From Rugalucina vietnamica (lineage: Eukaryota; Mollusca; Bivalvia; Lucinida; Lucinidae), in assembly GCA_964017185.1 (NCBI GenBank), contig OZ024880.1, forward strand, positions 43,041,071 to 43,105,070: a DNA stretch of 64,000 nt. The letters are read 5' to 3'. This document shows, in pieces, positions 1 through 11,360 of the stretch (position 1 is the first letter of the stretch; each line of letters begins with the position of its first letter). Under the pieces are notes generated by a model. That model saw nothing but the letters and a program-made list of their open reading frames with translations, was not told the DNA's origin and made no database searches. Both the position numbers and the translations under genes were made by a program.

Positions 1-28
1 TGCGTGAAAGACTCTTGACCTAAATTCA

Positions 29-266
29 AATGAGCCATCGCATGGGAAAACCAACAATCTGCATAGGCGAAAACAATGACGCAGATCAGCTTCGCGGTAA
101 CCGCGAAGCTGATCAGCGTCTTTGTTTTCGCTACACGGATATTACATTTCCTCTACTTTCTAAATACAAAATTTCCAGCCTATACCAATCTTCTGTGACA
201 CTACAGCCCGGTTTGTGTCGGACCTGGTCGGAACCCGAATTGTTGGTTTTCTCACGCACAGGCACA
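29..266. mobile_element. Palindromic MITE, copy 1 (TGAGCC family)
   Basis: The ends are inverted repeats that begin near TGAGCC and contain GGGAAAACCAACAA. Inside is a second, nearly perfect palindrome at about 84-114 (15-bp arms around one base, core GATCAGCTTCGCGGT). The same structure recurs about a dozen times in this window. There is no coding capacity: the open frame over it only reads through the palindrome. It is a non-autonomous DNA transposon of unknown superfamily. Confidence 0.8.
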
Positions 267-632
267 AATGAGAGCCTCAGCGGTCTTAGAATCTACGTAG
301 TTCTTGGAAATCATGATTTTTTTCACGTGATTCACGTGACGGGCGGTATATACATGTATACACAAATAGACAAGGATAAAAACAACACAGAAAATATTAT
401 TGGGTGAATTTATTCATGGCATGTAGAGAAACAGAAAAAAATATTGAACAAATATAGGAATCCAATGCTCTATCTCTTAAAACCTGAACATTATGGAATG
501 TAGAAACGATTAGTAATAAGATGTAAGAATATTGTTTTTCAATTTACGTGGATGCTTGGCACAACTTAACTGAAGAAAAGTCCACCAATGTCGAAATAAC
601 AATATTTCTTTAGAAAGTCTTTATTTTTGTAA
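267..632. other. Intergenic, nothing recognised
   Basis: AT-rich sequence between the MITE and gene C. A TTTATT at 620-625 (AATAAA on the minus strand) lies just past the gene C stop codon and could be its poly(A) signal, giving a very short 3' UTR. Confidence 0.5.
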
Positions 633-878
633 TCATGCGTTTGAAAGAATGCTATTGAACTCCGAAATGGCTTGTGCCATGCCCGTTAACCATGTATCAC
701 AGCAAGCCTGGTTGCCACGGTAACAATGCCATTCTCGGCATAGAACCCGTGAGCATGCGCATGTCCCATTAGTCTCCAGGGTTTGCGTAGAAGTTGTCTC
801 CGACGGTAACGATGAAACATGAACAGCAATGCAGAGAACAGACAGATACACGAGTCCACTGTAAACTTTGATACCCAT
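633..878 (-). CDS. Gene C: small secreted protein with six-Cys module
   Basis: Short secreted protein of unknown function. From the Met at 878 it has a hydrophobic signal peptide (MGIKVYSGLVYLSVLCIAV), a short Ser/Thr linker, and a module with the pattern C-x-C-x4-C-x-E-W-x-C-[YF]-R-G-x3-C-C followed by about 20 residues ending near AISEFN. The same module closes genes A and B on the same strand, so this is a stand-alone version of the protease C-terminus. An upstream Met at 899 gives 7 more residues, but a pyrimidine-rich tract and CAG acceptor fall at 882-884, just before the Met at 878. That suggests this is an exon with a 5' UTR intron and favours the inner start. The function is not known. 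It could be a gene or a relic exon that gained a start; the intact frame and signal peptide favour a gene. Confidence 0.6.
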   Translation of the reverse strand: MGIKVYSGLVYLSVLCIAVHVSSLPSETTSTQTLETNGTCACSRVLCREWHCYRGNQACCDTWLTGMAQAISEFNSILSNA

Positions 879-957
879 TCTCTGAAAAAAAAAATCCACA
901 AGGCATCAGAGACAAAATTCCTCATAATAATTTGAGCCTATGCATTAAACATTTTGT

Positions 958-1157
958 GCTTCCGTTCAGGTCAAACACAAACCAGTCTGTGCTGTGCTAG
1001 AAGCTTGAAATTTTGGATTTACAAAGAAGAGGTATTGTACTATATGTGTAGCGAAAACAAAAACGCTGAACATCTGTGCAGTCACCGCACAGCTGATCTG
1101 CGCCTTTGTTTTCGTCTGTGCATGTTGTTTGATTTAATGCGGTGGCTCATTTCATAT
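958..1157. mobile_element. TGAGCC-family MITE, diverged partial copy
   Basis: Shares the internal GCGAAAACAA and GATCTGCGCCTTTG arms and the GGTGGCTCAT end with the other copies, but lacks a clear left terminus. Confidence 0.55.
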
Positions 1158-1984
1158 TTCATTATGGTGTTCTTTCGGGAAGGCACCCGAAAAAGTATTC
1201 GTAGGCAAGGCATGACTAAAATGTGACATTTGAAGTTAATGCTTATCAGCAAACTTAGCTTATTTTTAAAAGTATGGTGGAATAGGCAAAACAAACTTTG
1301 ATATCATAAACATATCTCATTGACTAAAAAAATGTGATTAAGTAATAATTATATCAAAATAACCGCATTAGAACGGACAATATCAAGATACTGATTGAAT
1401 ATTTTCGTATAATTATTTCAAGATACTCACCCTTTCCTTCTGTTCAAAATGACGCTTTTGAAGTCAACGACTGTACCCAAGTTCGAATTCAGAATAAAGT
1501 ATCTATTGATGATGATTCGAATAGCATTTTAAGAAAAGAAATATTGGCGTATTTAATTGCATGATTAAAATGCCAGATTCTGACATTAGATGTGCCAGAT
1601 AAGCCTCTTGTGTGGTATTGTTAATTTGACGTTTCACCAGTAAACCATTTTATCATTTAATGACATTTAGCACTTACACGACTCATCACAAAAACATGCC
1701 TTTAATATGTATACACTTAGAAACAATCTGGTCAAGCCTGCATTTCTAAGAAACGAGCATTTTTTATTCCGCTGAAATTCACGAACTTACATGGGAAAAC
1801 GATTTTCATGTAACTGTAACTCGCAAGAATAGACAGGATGTTCCCGTCGGCGTTCCGGGATAACACTCCACACGAAAAATGAGCGAAGTCACGAAGTGTA
1901 ACGGAGGTTAGCCGTTGATCTCCGCAATAAATACTCGAAAGGTAATCACTCAGTAACCACACATCAACTTGCGGCCATAAAAAG
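1158..1984. other. Intergenic, nothing recognised
   Basis: AT-rich sequence with no supported exon. A 76-codon minus-strand open frame at 1732-1962 has no recognisable motif or splice context and is not called. Confidence 0.4.
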
Positions 1985-2740
1985 GTTGGTCTCCACTGAC
2001 AAAAACAAACGCCAAAACGACATATTTTACGGCAAGGTCAACATAGGTCTCCTATGCACTTGAATGGGAGAAAATTGTCAAAATTAGATTTAAAGTGCAA
2101 ACCTTGCAGGAAATGGGCAAATAAACTAGACATTGAAGGTTCCGAAAAGAATTTGGACCACAGGGGTGGGTCTGCTCCTGCCCTGGGGCATGATACATGT
2201 ATCTAACCATAATATCCAAAGATCTTCTCCTCTAAAACCGCTTGGCCAATCAAAGTCAAATTAATTTTTTTAAGGAAGCATCTGTATGAAGGATGAACCA
2301 ATTTGATCATGAATAAACTAGGTCACATGACCAAGATGGCCGCCATGCCCATATATGGTAAAAACCCTTCAAAATCTTCCTCGCAGGTACTGCTGAACCT
2401 ATTGCAACGAAACTTGACATGTAGCAATTAAGACTAGAGTACTACAATATATGTAAAATCATGATCCTGTGACGACCTTGACAGATTTTACGGCAAGGTC
2501 AACATAGGACACATATGCAGAAAACTGTTAAAATAACACTGAATGGAAAAACTTTCAGGAAATGGGCAAGTGTACAGAATATTTATGCATTTAAAAAGGA
2601 AATTAAAAGCAGGGATTGTTCTGACCCTGTCCTGGGGCTATATGCATGTATATGACCTTTATAGTCAAACAAGTTTATTGGTATATATCTCAGATCTGAG
2701 GCGACCCTTTACGGGACCATTGGTCCTCTGGTTCAACAAG
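1985..2740. repeat. Fragment of the large dispersed repeat family (reverse)
   Basis: Carries the phrases typical of the blocks at 22.4-23.9 kb and 34.5-36.2 kb: a CCCTGGGGC tract, GGCCAATCAAAG, GTCACATGACCAAG, and GGTCAACATAGG with CTTGCCGTAAA-like runs. It is non-coding and sits upstream of the LINE. The boundaries are approximate. Confidence 0.55.
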
Positions 2741-2837
2741 CGATAGAAAGAAATGAATGTAAATATAAGCAAAATGAGTTTAATTATTCTGATGGTCATG
2801 GAGCTATGAACCACAATAGGTCGCTAGCGAAGGTTAC

Positions 2838-3410
2838 ATGAAACATTTTTCTTTGTTGTCAAGAAATTATCAATGTAGTGTTGATGGTGATAGAACCGGT
2901 ACATCACTGAATTATAAATATGTTTGGGATAGTGCTCGGGCAGATTCATATAGGGCAGCATTAGAGTCAGATGATGTAAAGATGAATTTTGCTAATTTAA
3001 TCAATGATATCACTTCTGCAACAACAGCTGTTGATATAAATTCAAGTGTGTCATCTTTTCAAAGGGTCATGGAGTCTGTATGTGCACCATTGTTTAAAAG
3101 GAATATTAAACCTACAACGGATGATTATTCTTTTAATGAGTCAAAGCAACCTTGGTTTACAGATGAATGCAGAGAAAAAAGAAATTTATTTTATAGGCAT
3201 TTGAATATTTATAGGTCAAATAAACAGAATAATGACTTTCGTAGAGATATGGTCATGGCAAGGTCAGAGTACAAGAAAGTATTGCGGCATTGTAGATATG
3301 AGCACAGAAGAGCACAAACAGAAAAGCTGGTTAACTACAAGGCTGAAAATGCAAAAAACTATTGGAAAATGTTAAAAAATCTATGCCCCTCAAGTTCTTC
3401 TAAAAAGTAA
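2838..3410 (+). pseudogene. LINE pol, N-terminal part (post-endonuclease linker)
   Basis: 190 codons ending at a stop in an A-rich run. Residues such as KQPWFTDECREKR and the Lys/Arg-rich helix after it match the region between endonuclease and RT in LINE proteins. The next stretch, starting about 3413, continues the same protein in another frame, so a frameshift lies near 3403-3413. Confidence 0.75.
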
Positions 3411-3412
3411 CC

Positions 3413-3829
3413 TCACAACAGTTTGCAACCTATTTTAAGGCAATTAATGATCCAGAGAGCAGATTTTTTCAGGCAGATGATGATGTTTTATTATTTAATG
3501 AAAGGTATGTTAATGGGGAATTACAAATTATGTTTCAAGAGCTTGACACAGAAATAAGTTTAAGTGAAATCAAGAAGGGTATTAAATTATTAAAAAATGG
3601 AAAAAGCAGTGGACCTGATTTATTGTTGAATGAATTTTTGAAATATGGCAATGATGATATTTTATTGTATTTACATAGTCTTTTTAATAAAATTTTTGAT
3701 ATAGGTTACTTTCCTGAATCATGGGGAGATGGATTTATTGTGCCATTACACAAGAAAGGCAGTACAGATAATGTAGAGAATTACCGAGGTATCACTCTAT
3801 TGAGTATTGTGAGTAAACTTTTTTTCTAA
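3413..3829 (+). pseudogene. LINE reverse transcriptase, early motifs
   Basis: Contains KNGKSSGPD (RT motif 1 region), then a run to NYRGITLLSIVSK (motif 2). The frame is lost in a T7 run near 3818-3825, after which the protein continues in another frame with a QTGFRKGMGT motif to about 3980. This is a decayed copy with homopolymer indels. Confidence 0.8.
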
Positions 3830-3973
3830 TATTTTGAACTTGCGTTTAGATAAATGGGCAGAAGATTATCATGTATATGTTGAGGCCCAAACAGGTTTTA
3901 GGAAAGGGATGGGTACAATAGATAATATTTTTATATTGCATAGTTTGATTTCACATTGTGTAAATGAAAAAAG

Positions 3974-4570
3974 ATGCTTTTTTCGGCCTTTATAGATTTC
4001 AAAAAGGCATTTGATTTTGTTGTGAGAGATGTATTATGGTATAAATTAATTCAAATGGGGGTAAGAGGTAAAATACTCAATATAATTCAATCTATGTATA
4101 ATAATATTAAGTCCAGGGTGAAGTTTGATAATATTGTTAGTGAGGAATTCTCTAGTTTTCTTGGTGTAAGGCAAGGAGAATGCTTATCTCCTTTTCTTTT
4201 CAGTATGTATTTGAATGATATTGAGAATGTCTTAATTCAAAAAGGTACAGAAGGTTTTGATATTGGTATGTTGAAGTTATATCTCTTACTCTATGCAGAT
4301 GACATTGTTATTTTTGCTGAAACTAGTGAAGGTCTACAGTATGGACTGGATAATTTAGCTGAATATTGTAAAAAGTGGAAGTTGACTGTTCATATAGATA
4401 AAACAAAAATAATGATATTTAGGAAAGGGGGTAATTTAGTAAGGGATTTGAGTTTTAATTATGAAGGAGAAATATTGAAATTGTTGGAAAGTTTGTTTAT
4501 TTGGGAATCACTTTTACAACAGGTGGATCTTTTAATGAAACTCATAAAACATTATCAGGTCAGGGTTTAA
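3974..4570 (+). pseudogene. LINE reverse transcriptase catalytic core
   Basis: Contains motif A (AFIDFKKAFD), motif B (GVRQGECLSPFLFSMYLNDI) and motif C (YADD) in order, so the palm residues are intact here. The frame is entered by a second shift in a T6 run near 3977 and left near 4540-4570, where the C-terminal part continues in the third frame. Confidence 0.85.
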
Positions 4571-5382
4571 AGGCAATTTTTAAGTTAAATCAGTATTTGT
4601 ATAATTTCACAGATTTAACACCAAAGCATGTTTTGGATTTCTTTGATAAACTAGTCAGACCTATTTTGTGTTATGGTGCTGAAGTTTGGGGATTTTCAAA
4701 AATTAATTTACAAGAAAGAGTACATTTACAATTTTGTAAAAAGTTACTTGGGGTTAAACGCACTACACAAAATGATTTTGTGTATGGCGAATTAGGAAGG
4801 GTCACCTTACAGGTTAATATTTTTCAATCAATCATAAAGTATTGTCTTAAAATAGTAGAATGCGAAAACACAAAATATTTGAAGTTTGCTTATGAGTTTA
4901 TGTTGTCAGATTTAGAAAGAAAACCAAACACCATTAATTGGGCTTCTAAGGTCAAAGATCTATTATCATCTTTGGGTTTTTATGAGGTGTGGCTTGCACA
5001 GGGTGTTGGTAATAAAAATGCATTTTTGAGTGAGGTGAAATTAAGGTTAAGGGACAATTTTGTACAAAACTGGAACAGCAGGTTAAGTGAATCAAGTAGA
5101 GCAAGATTTTATAGTTCGTTTTCAAATTTTGAGTATCAAATATACCTAGATCTTGTAAAAATTAATAAATTTCGAGTAGCATTGAGCAAACTTAGAGTAT
5201 CTTCTCATAGGATAGAAGTTGAAGTAGGAAGATGGACTAGACCCAAAACGTCCTTAGTTGCAAGAAAGTGCAGAGTGTGCAATGTGGTAGAAGACGAGTT
5301 TCATTTTTTGTTTGAGTGTCAATTATTTACAGACTTAAGAATTAAATATTTAAAAAATATTTTTGGAACCGACCTAATATGA
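4501..5382 (+). pseudogene. LINE pol C-terminus with Cys/His knuckle
   Basis: Contains the RPILCYGAEVWG segment common after LINE RT thumbs and ends in a knuckle of the form C-x2-C-x5-E-x2-F-x4-E-C (CRVCNVVEDEFHFLFEC). It is the last part of the same protein as the three upstream pieces. Confidence 0.75.
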
Positions 5383-5697
5383 TAAAACTAAAGGAATTAA
5401 TGTCAAGTACAAATATTAAAGTAATTAAGAATCTAAGTACATATGTCGAAAAGGCCTTTAATATTAGAACTGAATTTATTCTTTCTAATAGGTAACTTTT
5501 AAATGCTATTTTATGCATTTATTTTCTTCCAAAACTCTGTGTATTCTCCCGATCTCACCGTTTGTATGTATTTATTTGATTATATGTTAAACCATTGAAC
5601 TCTTTAGTATTATTATATGCATATGTGTAATATGCTGAGTGTATGTATATATGACTCATGAGCATTGTATTGCTTTTTGTCGGATAAACTTACTTAC

Positions 5698-6049
5698 ATG
5701 AAACCCTTTGGGATTCATTCACTTAGCTACATGGTCATCAGAAAAAATGAAATGTATCTGATGTATTGTGATCGATTGATTAATCATGTTAATTGTTTGA
5801 AGTTTTAAGTTATCTATTCATTTGCTATTGTTATATGTTGCCTTTTTCTGTTTGCAACTCAGTTGCGCTCATCATCCTTATTTTTGATTGCATCCCCAAA
5901 AGGTAAGTAGGTAATTTTTTAGGTGTGAATCAACATTATAAGATTAATAGGGCGATATCACAATTTTAATAAATAACTTTTGCAAAGTCAAAAATGTCAT
6001 TTAAAGGTGCAAATGGGATCTAAAAGACGAATTATTCAGCTTTAATATA
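5698..6049. other. Intergenic, nothing recognised
   Basis: AT-rich, with no supported feature between the LINE tail and the TIR element. Confidence 0.4.
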
Positions 6050-6970
6050 CACAGGGAAATAAGTTAGGGAACAACTGTCATAATGTGACTTCTAACTTTG
6101 GACTGTATATATCATTCTTTGTAAAAATTATGAAGAATGTTTTGACAATTTGTCAAAATCTGCAGACTCCAAAGTTGCTTCTTCATGAAAATGGTTAGCA
6201 TCAAACATATACTGCGGCGGAGAGCGGTCATCTTTGATTCAGAAAATGTTTGCTTTTAAGAAACGCACTGCTAGTCTTTGCGATAACTTCATTATTTGAA
6301 CTCGCGTTGCTGTAATTTTTCGTAAGCATAAAGCTGAGACACTGATCATAAATTCTTTATTTTCTGACCGACTGTCAGCGGTAGGTTCATACTTTTCCGG
6401 GGGTAGGTTACATGCCTACGCTTTGTTCTTTGGGTATACATTTTGCAGGTTGTAAATGTTGGGCCAGATATTCGATATGACCCTTTAGGAATCTAAACAT
6501 GTACGTTCTGGTTATAGTGTCCTAGCGGAATTATTCTTTTACAGCTTTATTTGCAAAATATCCAAGAATTTGGCTTCTCGTAGAAATCAATGCAAACTGT
6601 AGATTTTGAATGATTAGTTGGTTTGGAGATGAAGCATGGAGTTTTAGGTCCAAAGTCGTTTATTCATTCAGAACGATCAGATTCAACATTATATTCCTGT
6701 TTTGCTTTCAAAAATTGAGTTTTGCGGAGTGCAGAAGCAAAAAGGCAAACTTGTATTCGGTAAAAGTGGAGTTTTTCGCATATGGCATATTGTATCCTCA
6801 GTAGCACAAAGACGAAATGTTGTGAATTTCCATAAACTGGGCTGTAGCTAGGCCAAGGTATGAAATATATGTGATGAAAATTTCAGTATCGCCAGAAAAA
6901 AAAAGGAAAATGGATTTTTTCTAACTCTCCCCAAGGGCTCAAAGTGTTCCCTAACTTATTTCCATGTGTA
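6050..6970. mobile_element. TIR element bounded by ACACAxGGAAATAAGTTAGG
   Basis: Both ends carry the same inverted terminal sequence: ACACAGGGAAATAAGTTAGG on the left, and on the right its reverse complement with T for G at one base. The interior (about 0.9 kb) has only short open frames, so it is non-autonomous. One end and most of the interior recur in reverse at 49152-49830. Confidence 0.65.
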
Positions 6971-7309
6971 TTTAATGTTTTTAAATTTAAGATAGCATAA
7001 TGTGAAATTAGTATCTTTGGGTACCTTGTCTAAGTACGCATTACATGGTTAAGCAAGTAGAAAAATGCCGAATTTGGAAACGGTACTTTTAAGATAATTC
7101 GCATTTATGTATAGCTAAGGTCCAAATGGATACATTATCTAGAGGTTTTATATTTTCATATGATATATGAAACTGCATAGGTATTTCTATGGAGTTTTGT
7201 GATAAAGCTGCAGATGTAAATGTTAAATATATGCTAGATACAATTTTACCAAGAAATACACAAAAGTTTATTGACTAATTGCAAACTGATGTAACACTAC
7301 TGCATGTAG

Positions 7310-8150
7310 CTGCCATTAAAAATCCATTAATTTTCCATTAATTTACCATTAAAATGCTGTTAAATCCAAAAAAACTGTCAATTTATGCCTTTAAATCTTG
7401 TTTTAATTTTTTTAATGGGCCCTCTGAATTCCCATTAAATATAATATAATTAATGGTGTAAGGCCCTTAAAAGTGCATTAAAATTTTGTAAATAAGAGCT
7501 GTTAAAAATTAAGCACCTTGAAAAAACCATGAATTTTTGTATGAACATATTTTAAGGGGATTTTAATGGCAATTAAACTAAGCAATGACCCATTAATCTT
7601 CAGCTTTCATGATTTTAAGTAGATCATCTTTCCATTAAAAGAAAAATTACAAGCATTTAATGGTCCAAAACTAAAAACTATACAATTAAGGACCCTTAAA
7701 AATCACTTGAATGGTTGATTCAAAGTATTTTAAGTATCTTTTAATGAATGGAATCACAATGCCAAAACATTAAATTTTCAAGCATCAATTTTAAGCAGAA
7801 ACATGATAAAGCCAGCCACTGAAAAGCTTTCAAATTTTACAAGAAAAAATAAAGGGCCCTGAAACCCCAATTAAATTAGTATACAAAAAAATAAGGGCCA
7901 TGAAAAGCTTTCAAATTTTACAAGAAAAAAATTAAGGGTCCTGAAACCACAATTAAAACAGTATACAAAAAATTAAGGGCCATGAAAAGCTTTCAAATTT
8001 TACAAGAAAAAAAATAAGGGCCCTAAAATTACATTTAAAATAGTGTACAAAAAATAATAAGGGCCCTGAAAAACATTCAAATTTTACAAGAAAAAATTAA
8101 GGACCCTGAAACCCCAATTAAAATAGTATACAAAAAAATAAGGGCCATGA
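7310..8150. repeat. Subterminal repeat region, left side
   Basis: Many degenerate CCATTAA/TTAATGG motifs, followed at about 7820-8145 by roughly four units of about 83 bp built on AAGGGCCCTGAAA and TTTACAAGAAAAAA. Non-coding. Confidence 0.6.
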
Positions 8151-8886
8151 AAACTAAATTAAAATTTCAGCAGACATCTATGGTTCTAAAAAAGCTGTTA
8201 AAATTGTATACAAACAAAATTAAGGGCCCTTATGGCTTCCTGTATTTATTCGATCAAAATGATGATATGATTCAGCATACTACCACATCCATGCTCTTAC
8301 TGAAGCATACCAACATTCATCAAAAAAATAATAATAATAGCCAAAACAGTGACAATTTAATAAACAATTTTGCAGAAAATAATCCTAAACTATTTATATA
8401 TGTACACATGAGTCTCACCATGCTCTCTGATATATTATGATAAAGTGTAGTTCAACTATTTTTTTTTTTTTTTTTTTTTAGCAATTTAAATGTTCCTTTA
8501 AAGGATAATGACAAAATGATATAAATAATTTGATTTCCAACATGATTATAAACATGAGATGACTTTATTTACACCTATTTACATTTTAAAAACATGATTA
8601 TTAAACCACATCCATATGACAACAGTCATCCTTCCCTGTAACTTCCTGTGTTACATGCACAAAACAGATTCTGCCCAGTTGGGATGCTTACTGATACAAG
8701 TCTACATGCTCCCTACATTATTCTTGAACTATCATGCAGTAGTGTCATATTGATTAGACTGCCTTTCAACCATCTTTCATACGGCATATTAATTATTCCT
8801 CGGTTAGATGCAACTGTGCTTCCCACCGGCCAGAATAAAATTTGCACCCCACAGTTAGAGACTACCATGTCCCCACTGACCCCCTG
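7517..8886. repeat. Tandem duplication, copy 1 (about 1.37 kb)
   Basis: The sequence from the GTATGAACATATTTTAAGGG phrase through the GGCCAGAATAAAAT phrase is repeated from about 8887. This copy is uninterrupted and serves as the empty-site reference for the Naiad insertion in copy 2. Confidence 0.75.
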
Positions 8887-9965
8887 ACCTTGAAAAAAAA
8901 CATGAATGTTTGTATGAACATATTTTAAGGGGATTTTAATGGCAATTAAACTAAGCAATGACCCATTAATCTTCAGCTTTCATGATTTTAAGTAGATCAT
9001 CTTTCCATTAAAAGAAAAATTACAAGCATTTAATGGTCCAAAACTAAAAACTATACAATTAATGACCCTTAAAAATCACTTGAATAGTTGATTCAAAGTA
9101 TTTTAAGTATCTTTTAATGGATGGAACCACAATGCCAAAACATTAAATTTTCAAGCATCAATTTTAAGGAGAAACATGATAAAGCCAGCCACTGAAAAGC
9201 TTTCAAATTTTACAAGAAAAAAATAAGGGCCCTGAAACCCCAATTAAATTAGTATACAAAAAATAAGGGCCATGAAAAGCTTTCAAATTTTACAAGAAAA
9301 AAATTAAGGGCCCTGAAACCACAATTAAAACAGTATACAAAAAATTAAGGGCCATGAAAAGCTCTCAGATTTTACAAGAAAAAAATAAGGGCCCTGAAAT
9401 TACAATTAAAATAGTGTACAAAAAAATAAGGGCCCTGAAAAACTTTCAAATTTTACAAGAAAAAATTAAGGACCCTGAAACCCCAATTAAAATAGTATAC
9501 AAAAAATAAGGGCCATGAAAACTAAATTAAAATTTCAGCAGACATCTATGGTTGTAAAAAAGCTGTTAAAATTGTATACAAACAAAATTAAGGGCCCTTA
9601 TGGCTTCCTGTATTTATTCAATCAAAATGATGATATGATTCAGCATACTACCACATCCATTGTCTTACTGAAGCATACCAACATTCATCAATAAAAAAAT
9701 AATTATAGCCAAAACAGTGACAATTTAATAAACAATTTTGCAGAAAATAATCCTAAACTATTTATATATGTACACATGAGTCTCACCATGCTCTCTGATA
9801 TATTATGATAAAGTGTATTTCAACTAACTTTTTTAGCATTTTAAATGTTCCTTTAAAGGATAATGACAAAATGATATAAATAATTTGATTTCCAACATGA
9901 TTATAAACATGAGATGACTTTATTTACACCTATTTACATTTTAAAAACAAGACAAACTTCCTACG

Positions 9966-11315
9966 ATGTATTGGTTACCTAAGCTTCACAAAAGACCATA
10001 CAAAGCTAGATTTATTGCAAATTCTAGCTCTTGTACTACCACTGAACTTTCTAAATTATTAACTTCTTGTCTTACTGCTATCAAATCTAATGTTATAAGA
10101 TACTGTGAGACAGTGTATGAAACTTCAAATAAAAATTGGTTTTGGTCAATAAAAAATTCTGGTGAGGTGCTCAGTAAATTGAAGTGTAGAGGGTTCCGTG
10201 CGACAAGCTTGTCCACATATGATTTTTCTACTCTGTATACAACATTACCACATAATCTAATTAAAGAAAAATTTCTGGATTTGATAGAGTGGACCTTCAA
10301 AAGGGCATTAAAAAACTATGGTTCACTTTATTTGGCATGTAATGACAGAAAGGCTTTTTTCACTTCCTCTGACCAAAGTCGGTATACACTTTGGTCATGT
10401 CAGAATGTGTGCGACGCCTTATCCTATCTCCTTGATAATATTTATATTAGATTTGGGACCAAGTTATACAGACAAATTGTTGGAATTCCGATGGGTACAA
10501 ATTGCGCACCTCTCGTAGCTGATTTATTTTTATACTGCTACGAAAGAGATTTCATGGATTCTCTTAACCATGATAATCAAGCTGATGTTATCGAGGCTTT
10601 TAATTACACATCTAGGTACCTCGATGACCTTTTGAACATTGTCAACCCTTATTTTGAAGGTATGGTCAATCAAATTTATCCACCTGAACTTCAGTTGAAC
10701 AAAGCTAATATCTCAGATACCGAAGCCCCCTTTTTAGATATACATCTTTCTGTTGCAAATGGATTTGTTTCTTCTAAAATTTATGATAAGCGCGATGACT
10801 TTGATTTTGATATAGTAAATTTTCCTTTTTTGGATGGTGACGTTCCTCGTCGTGCTTCTTATGGTGTATACATTTCGCAACTTATTAGGTTTGCTAGAGT
10901 CTGCAATCATGTTACAGACTTCAACGCTCGAAATAAATGTTTAATGGCAAAACTTCTCCAACAGGGCTATCGGTATCATAAACTTCGAAAAACCTTTTCT
11001 AAATTTTATCGTAGACACTATGAATTGATTTCCAAATTTAATGTTGGGTTAAAGACACTTTTAAGTGAGGGCCTTTCGGAACCTGAATTTTATGGTGACT
11101 TGGTTTACAAATTAAAGAAACTTAAAGGAATAAATGATTTTTCTCTTCAGTTCGGAAAAATCATAACACGTTACAGACGTATAGGTTATAACTTGAATGT
11201 TATGCGACAGTCTGCATGCTTAGTTTTTAACCCAATCATGGTTGATAACTATGCTGCCTTCTTTAATTGCACGCCGGTGGGTCGGGCGTCAGACTCTATG
11301 ATGGCCTCGACTTAA
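9966..11315 (+). CDS. Naiad reverse transcriptase (N-terminally truncated)
   Basis: 449 codons, open throughout. Motifs in order: YWLPKLHKRPYKARFIANSS (fingers), DFSTLYTTLPH (motif A), GIPMGTNCAPL (motif B) and YLDD with the Asp pair at 10623-10628 (motif C). This RT style (GIPMGTNxAP plus YxDD, LHK motif) is that of Penelope-like elements, related to telomerase RT. The first Met is internal to the domain, so the endonuclease and early RT are absent and the copy cannot be autonomous. Confidence 0.85.
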   Translation: MYWLPKLHKRPYKARFIANSSSCTTTELSKLLTSCLTAIKSNVIRYCETVYETSNKNWFWSIKNSGEVLSKLKCRGFRATSLSTYDFSTLYTTLPHNLIKEKFLDLIEWTFKRALKNYGSLYLACNDRKAFFTSSDQSRYTLWSCQNVCDALSYLLDNIYIRFGTKLYRQIVGIPMGTNCAPLVADLFLYCYERDFMDSLNHDNQADVIEAFNYTSRYLDDLLNIVNPYFEGMVNQIYPPELQLNKANISDTEAPFLDIHLSVANGFVSSKIYDKRDDFDFDIVNFPFLDGDVPRRASYGVYISQLIRFARVCNHVTDFNARNKCLMAKLLQQGYRYHKLRKTFSKFYRRHYELISKFNVGLKTLLSEGLSEPEFYGDLVYKLKKLKGINDFSLQFGKIITRYRRIGYNLNVMRQSACLVFNPIMVDNYAAFFNCTPVGRASDSMMAST

Positions 11316-11360
11316 AGCTATTCATTTTTTTAGTTGGTTGGGGCCGGAGCTTCTTGTCTG
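11290..11360 (+). promoter_or_regulatory. SECIS-like hairpin over the RT stop codon, copy 1
   Basis: Lower stem CAGAC/GTCTG (11290-11294 with 11356-11360), ATGA at 11298-11301 opposite GGAG at 11346-11349, a 10-bp upper stem (GGCCTCGACT with GGTTGGGGCC) and an apical loop carrying AAA. The stop TAA (11313-11315) lies in that loop. One base differs from the other copy (T for C), and it still pairs as G-U. Confidence 0.6.

Larger units (their letters stand above)
2780..5697 (+). mobile_element. Non-LTR retrotransposon (LINE), 5'-truncated, frameshifted
   Basis: Holds the linker after the endonuclease, a complete set of reverse transcriptase motifs and a C-terminal Cys/His knuckle, spread over several frames. 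The endonuclease domain is missing, as expected from 5' truncation during target-primed reverse transcription. The 3' end is probably the short TTAC repeat near 5690-5697. The clade is uncertain within the CR1/Jockey/RTE range. Confidence 0.8.

Noticed and set aside
1732-1962. 76-codon minus-strand open frame upstream of gene C
   Set aside because: No known motif, no signal peptide, no splice link to gene C.
8648-8887. 79-80 codon open frames repeated at 8648, 11988 and in reverse
   Set aside because: They are in a non-coding duplicated repeat, with no motif, and the repeat drives the similarity.
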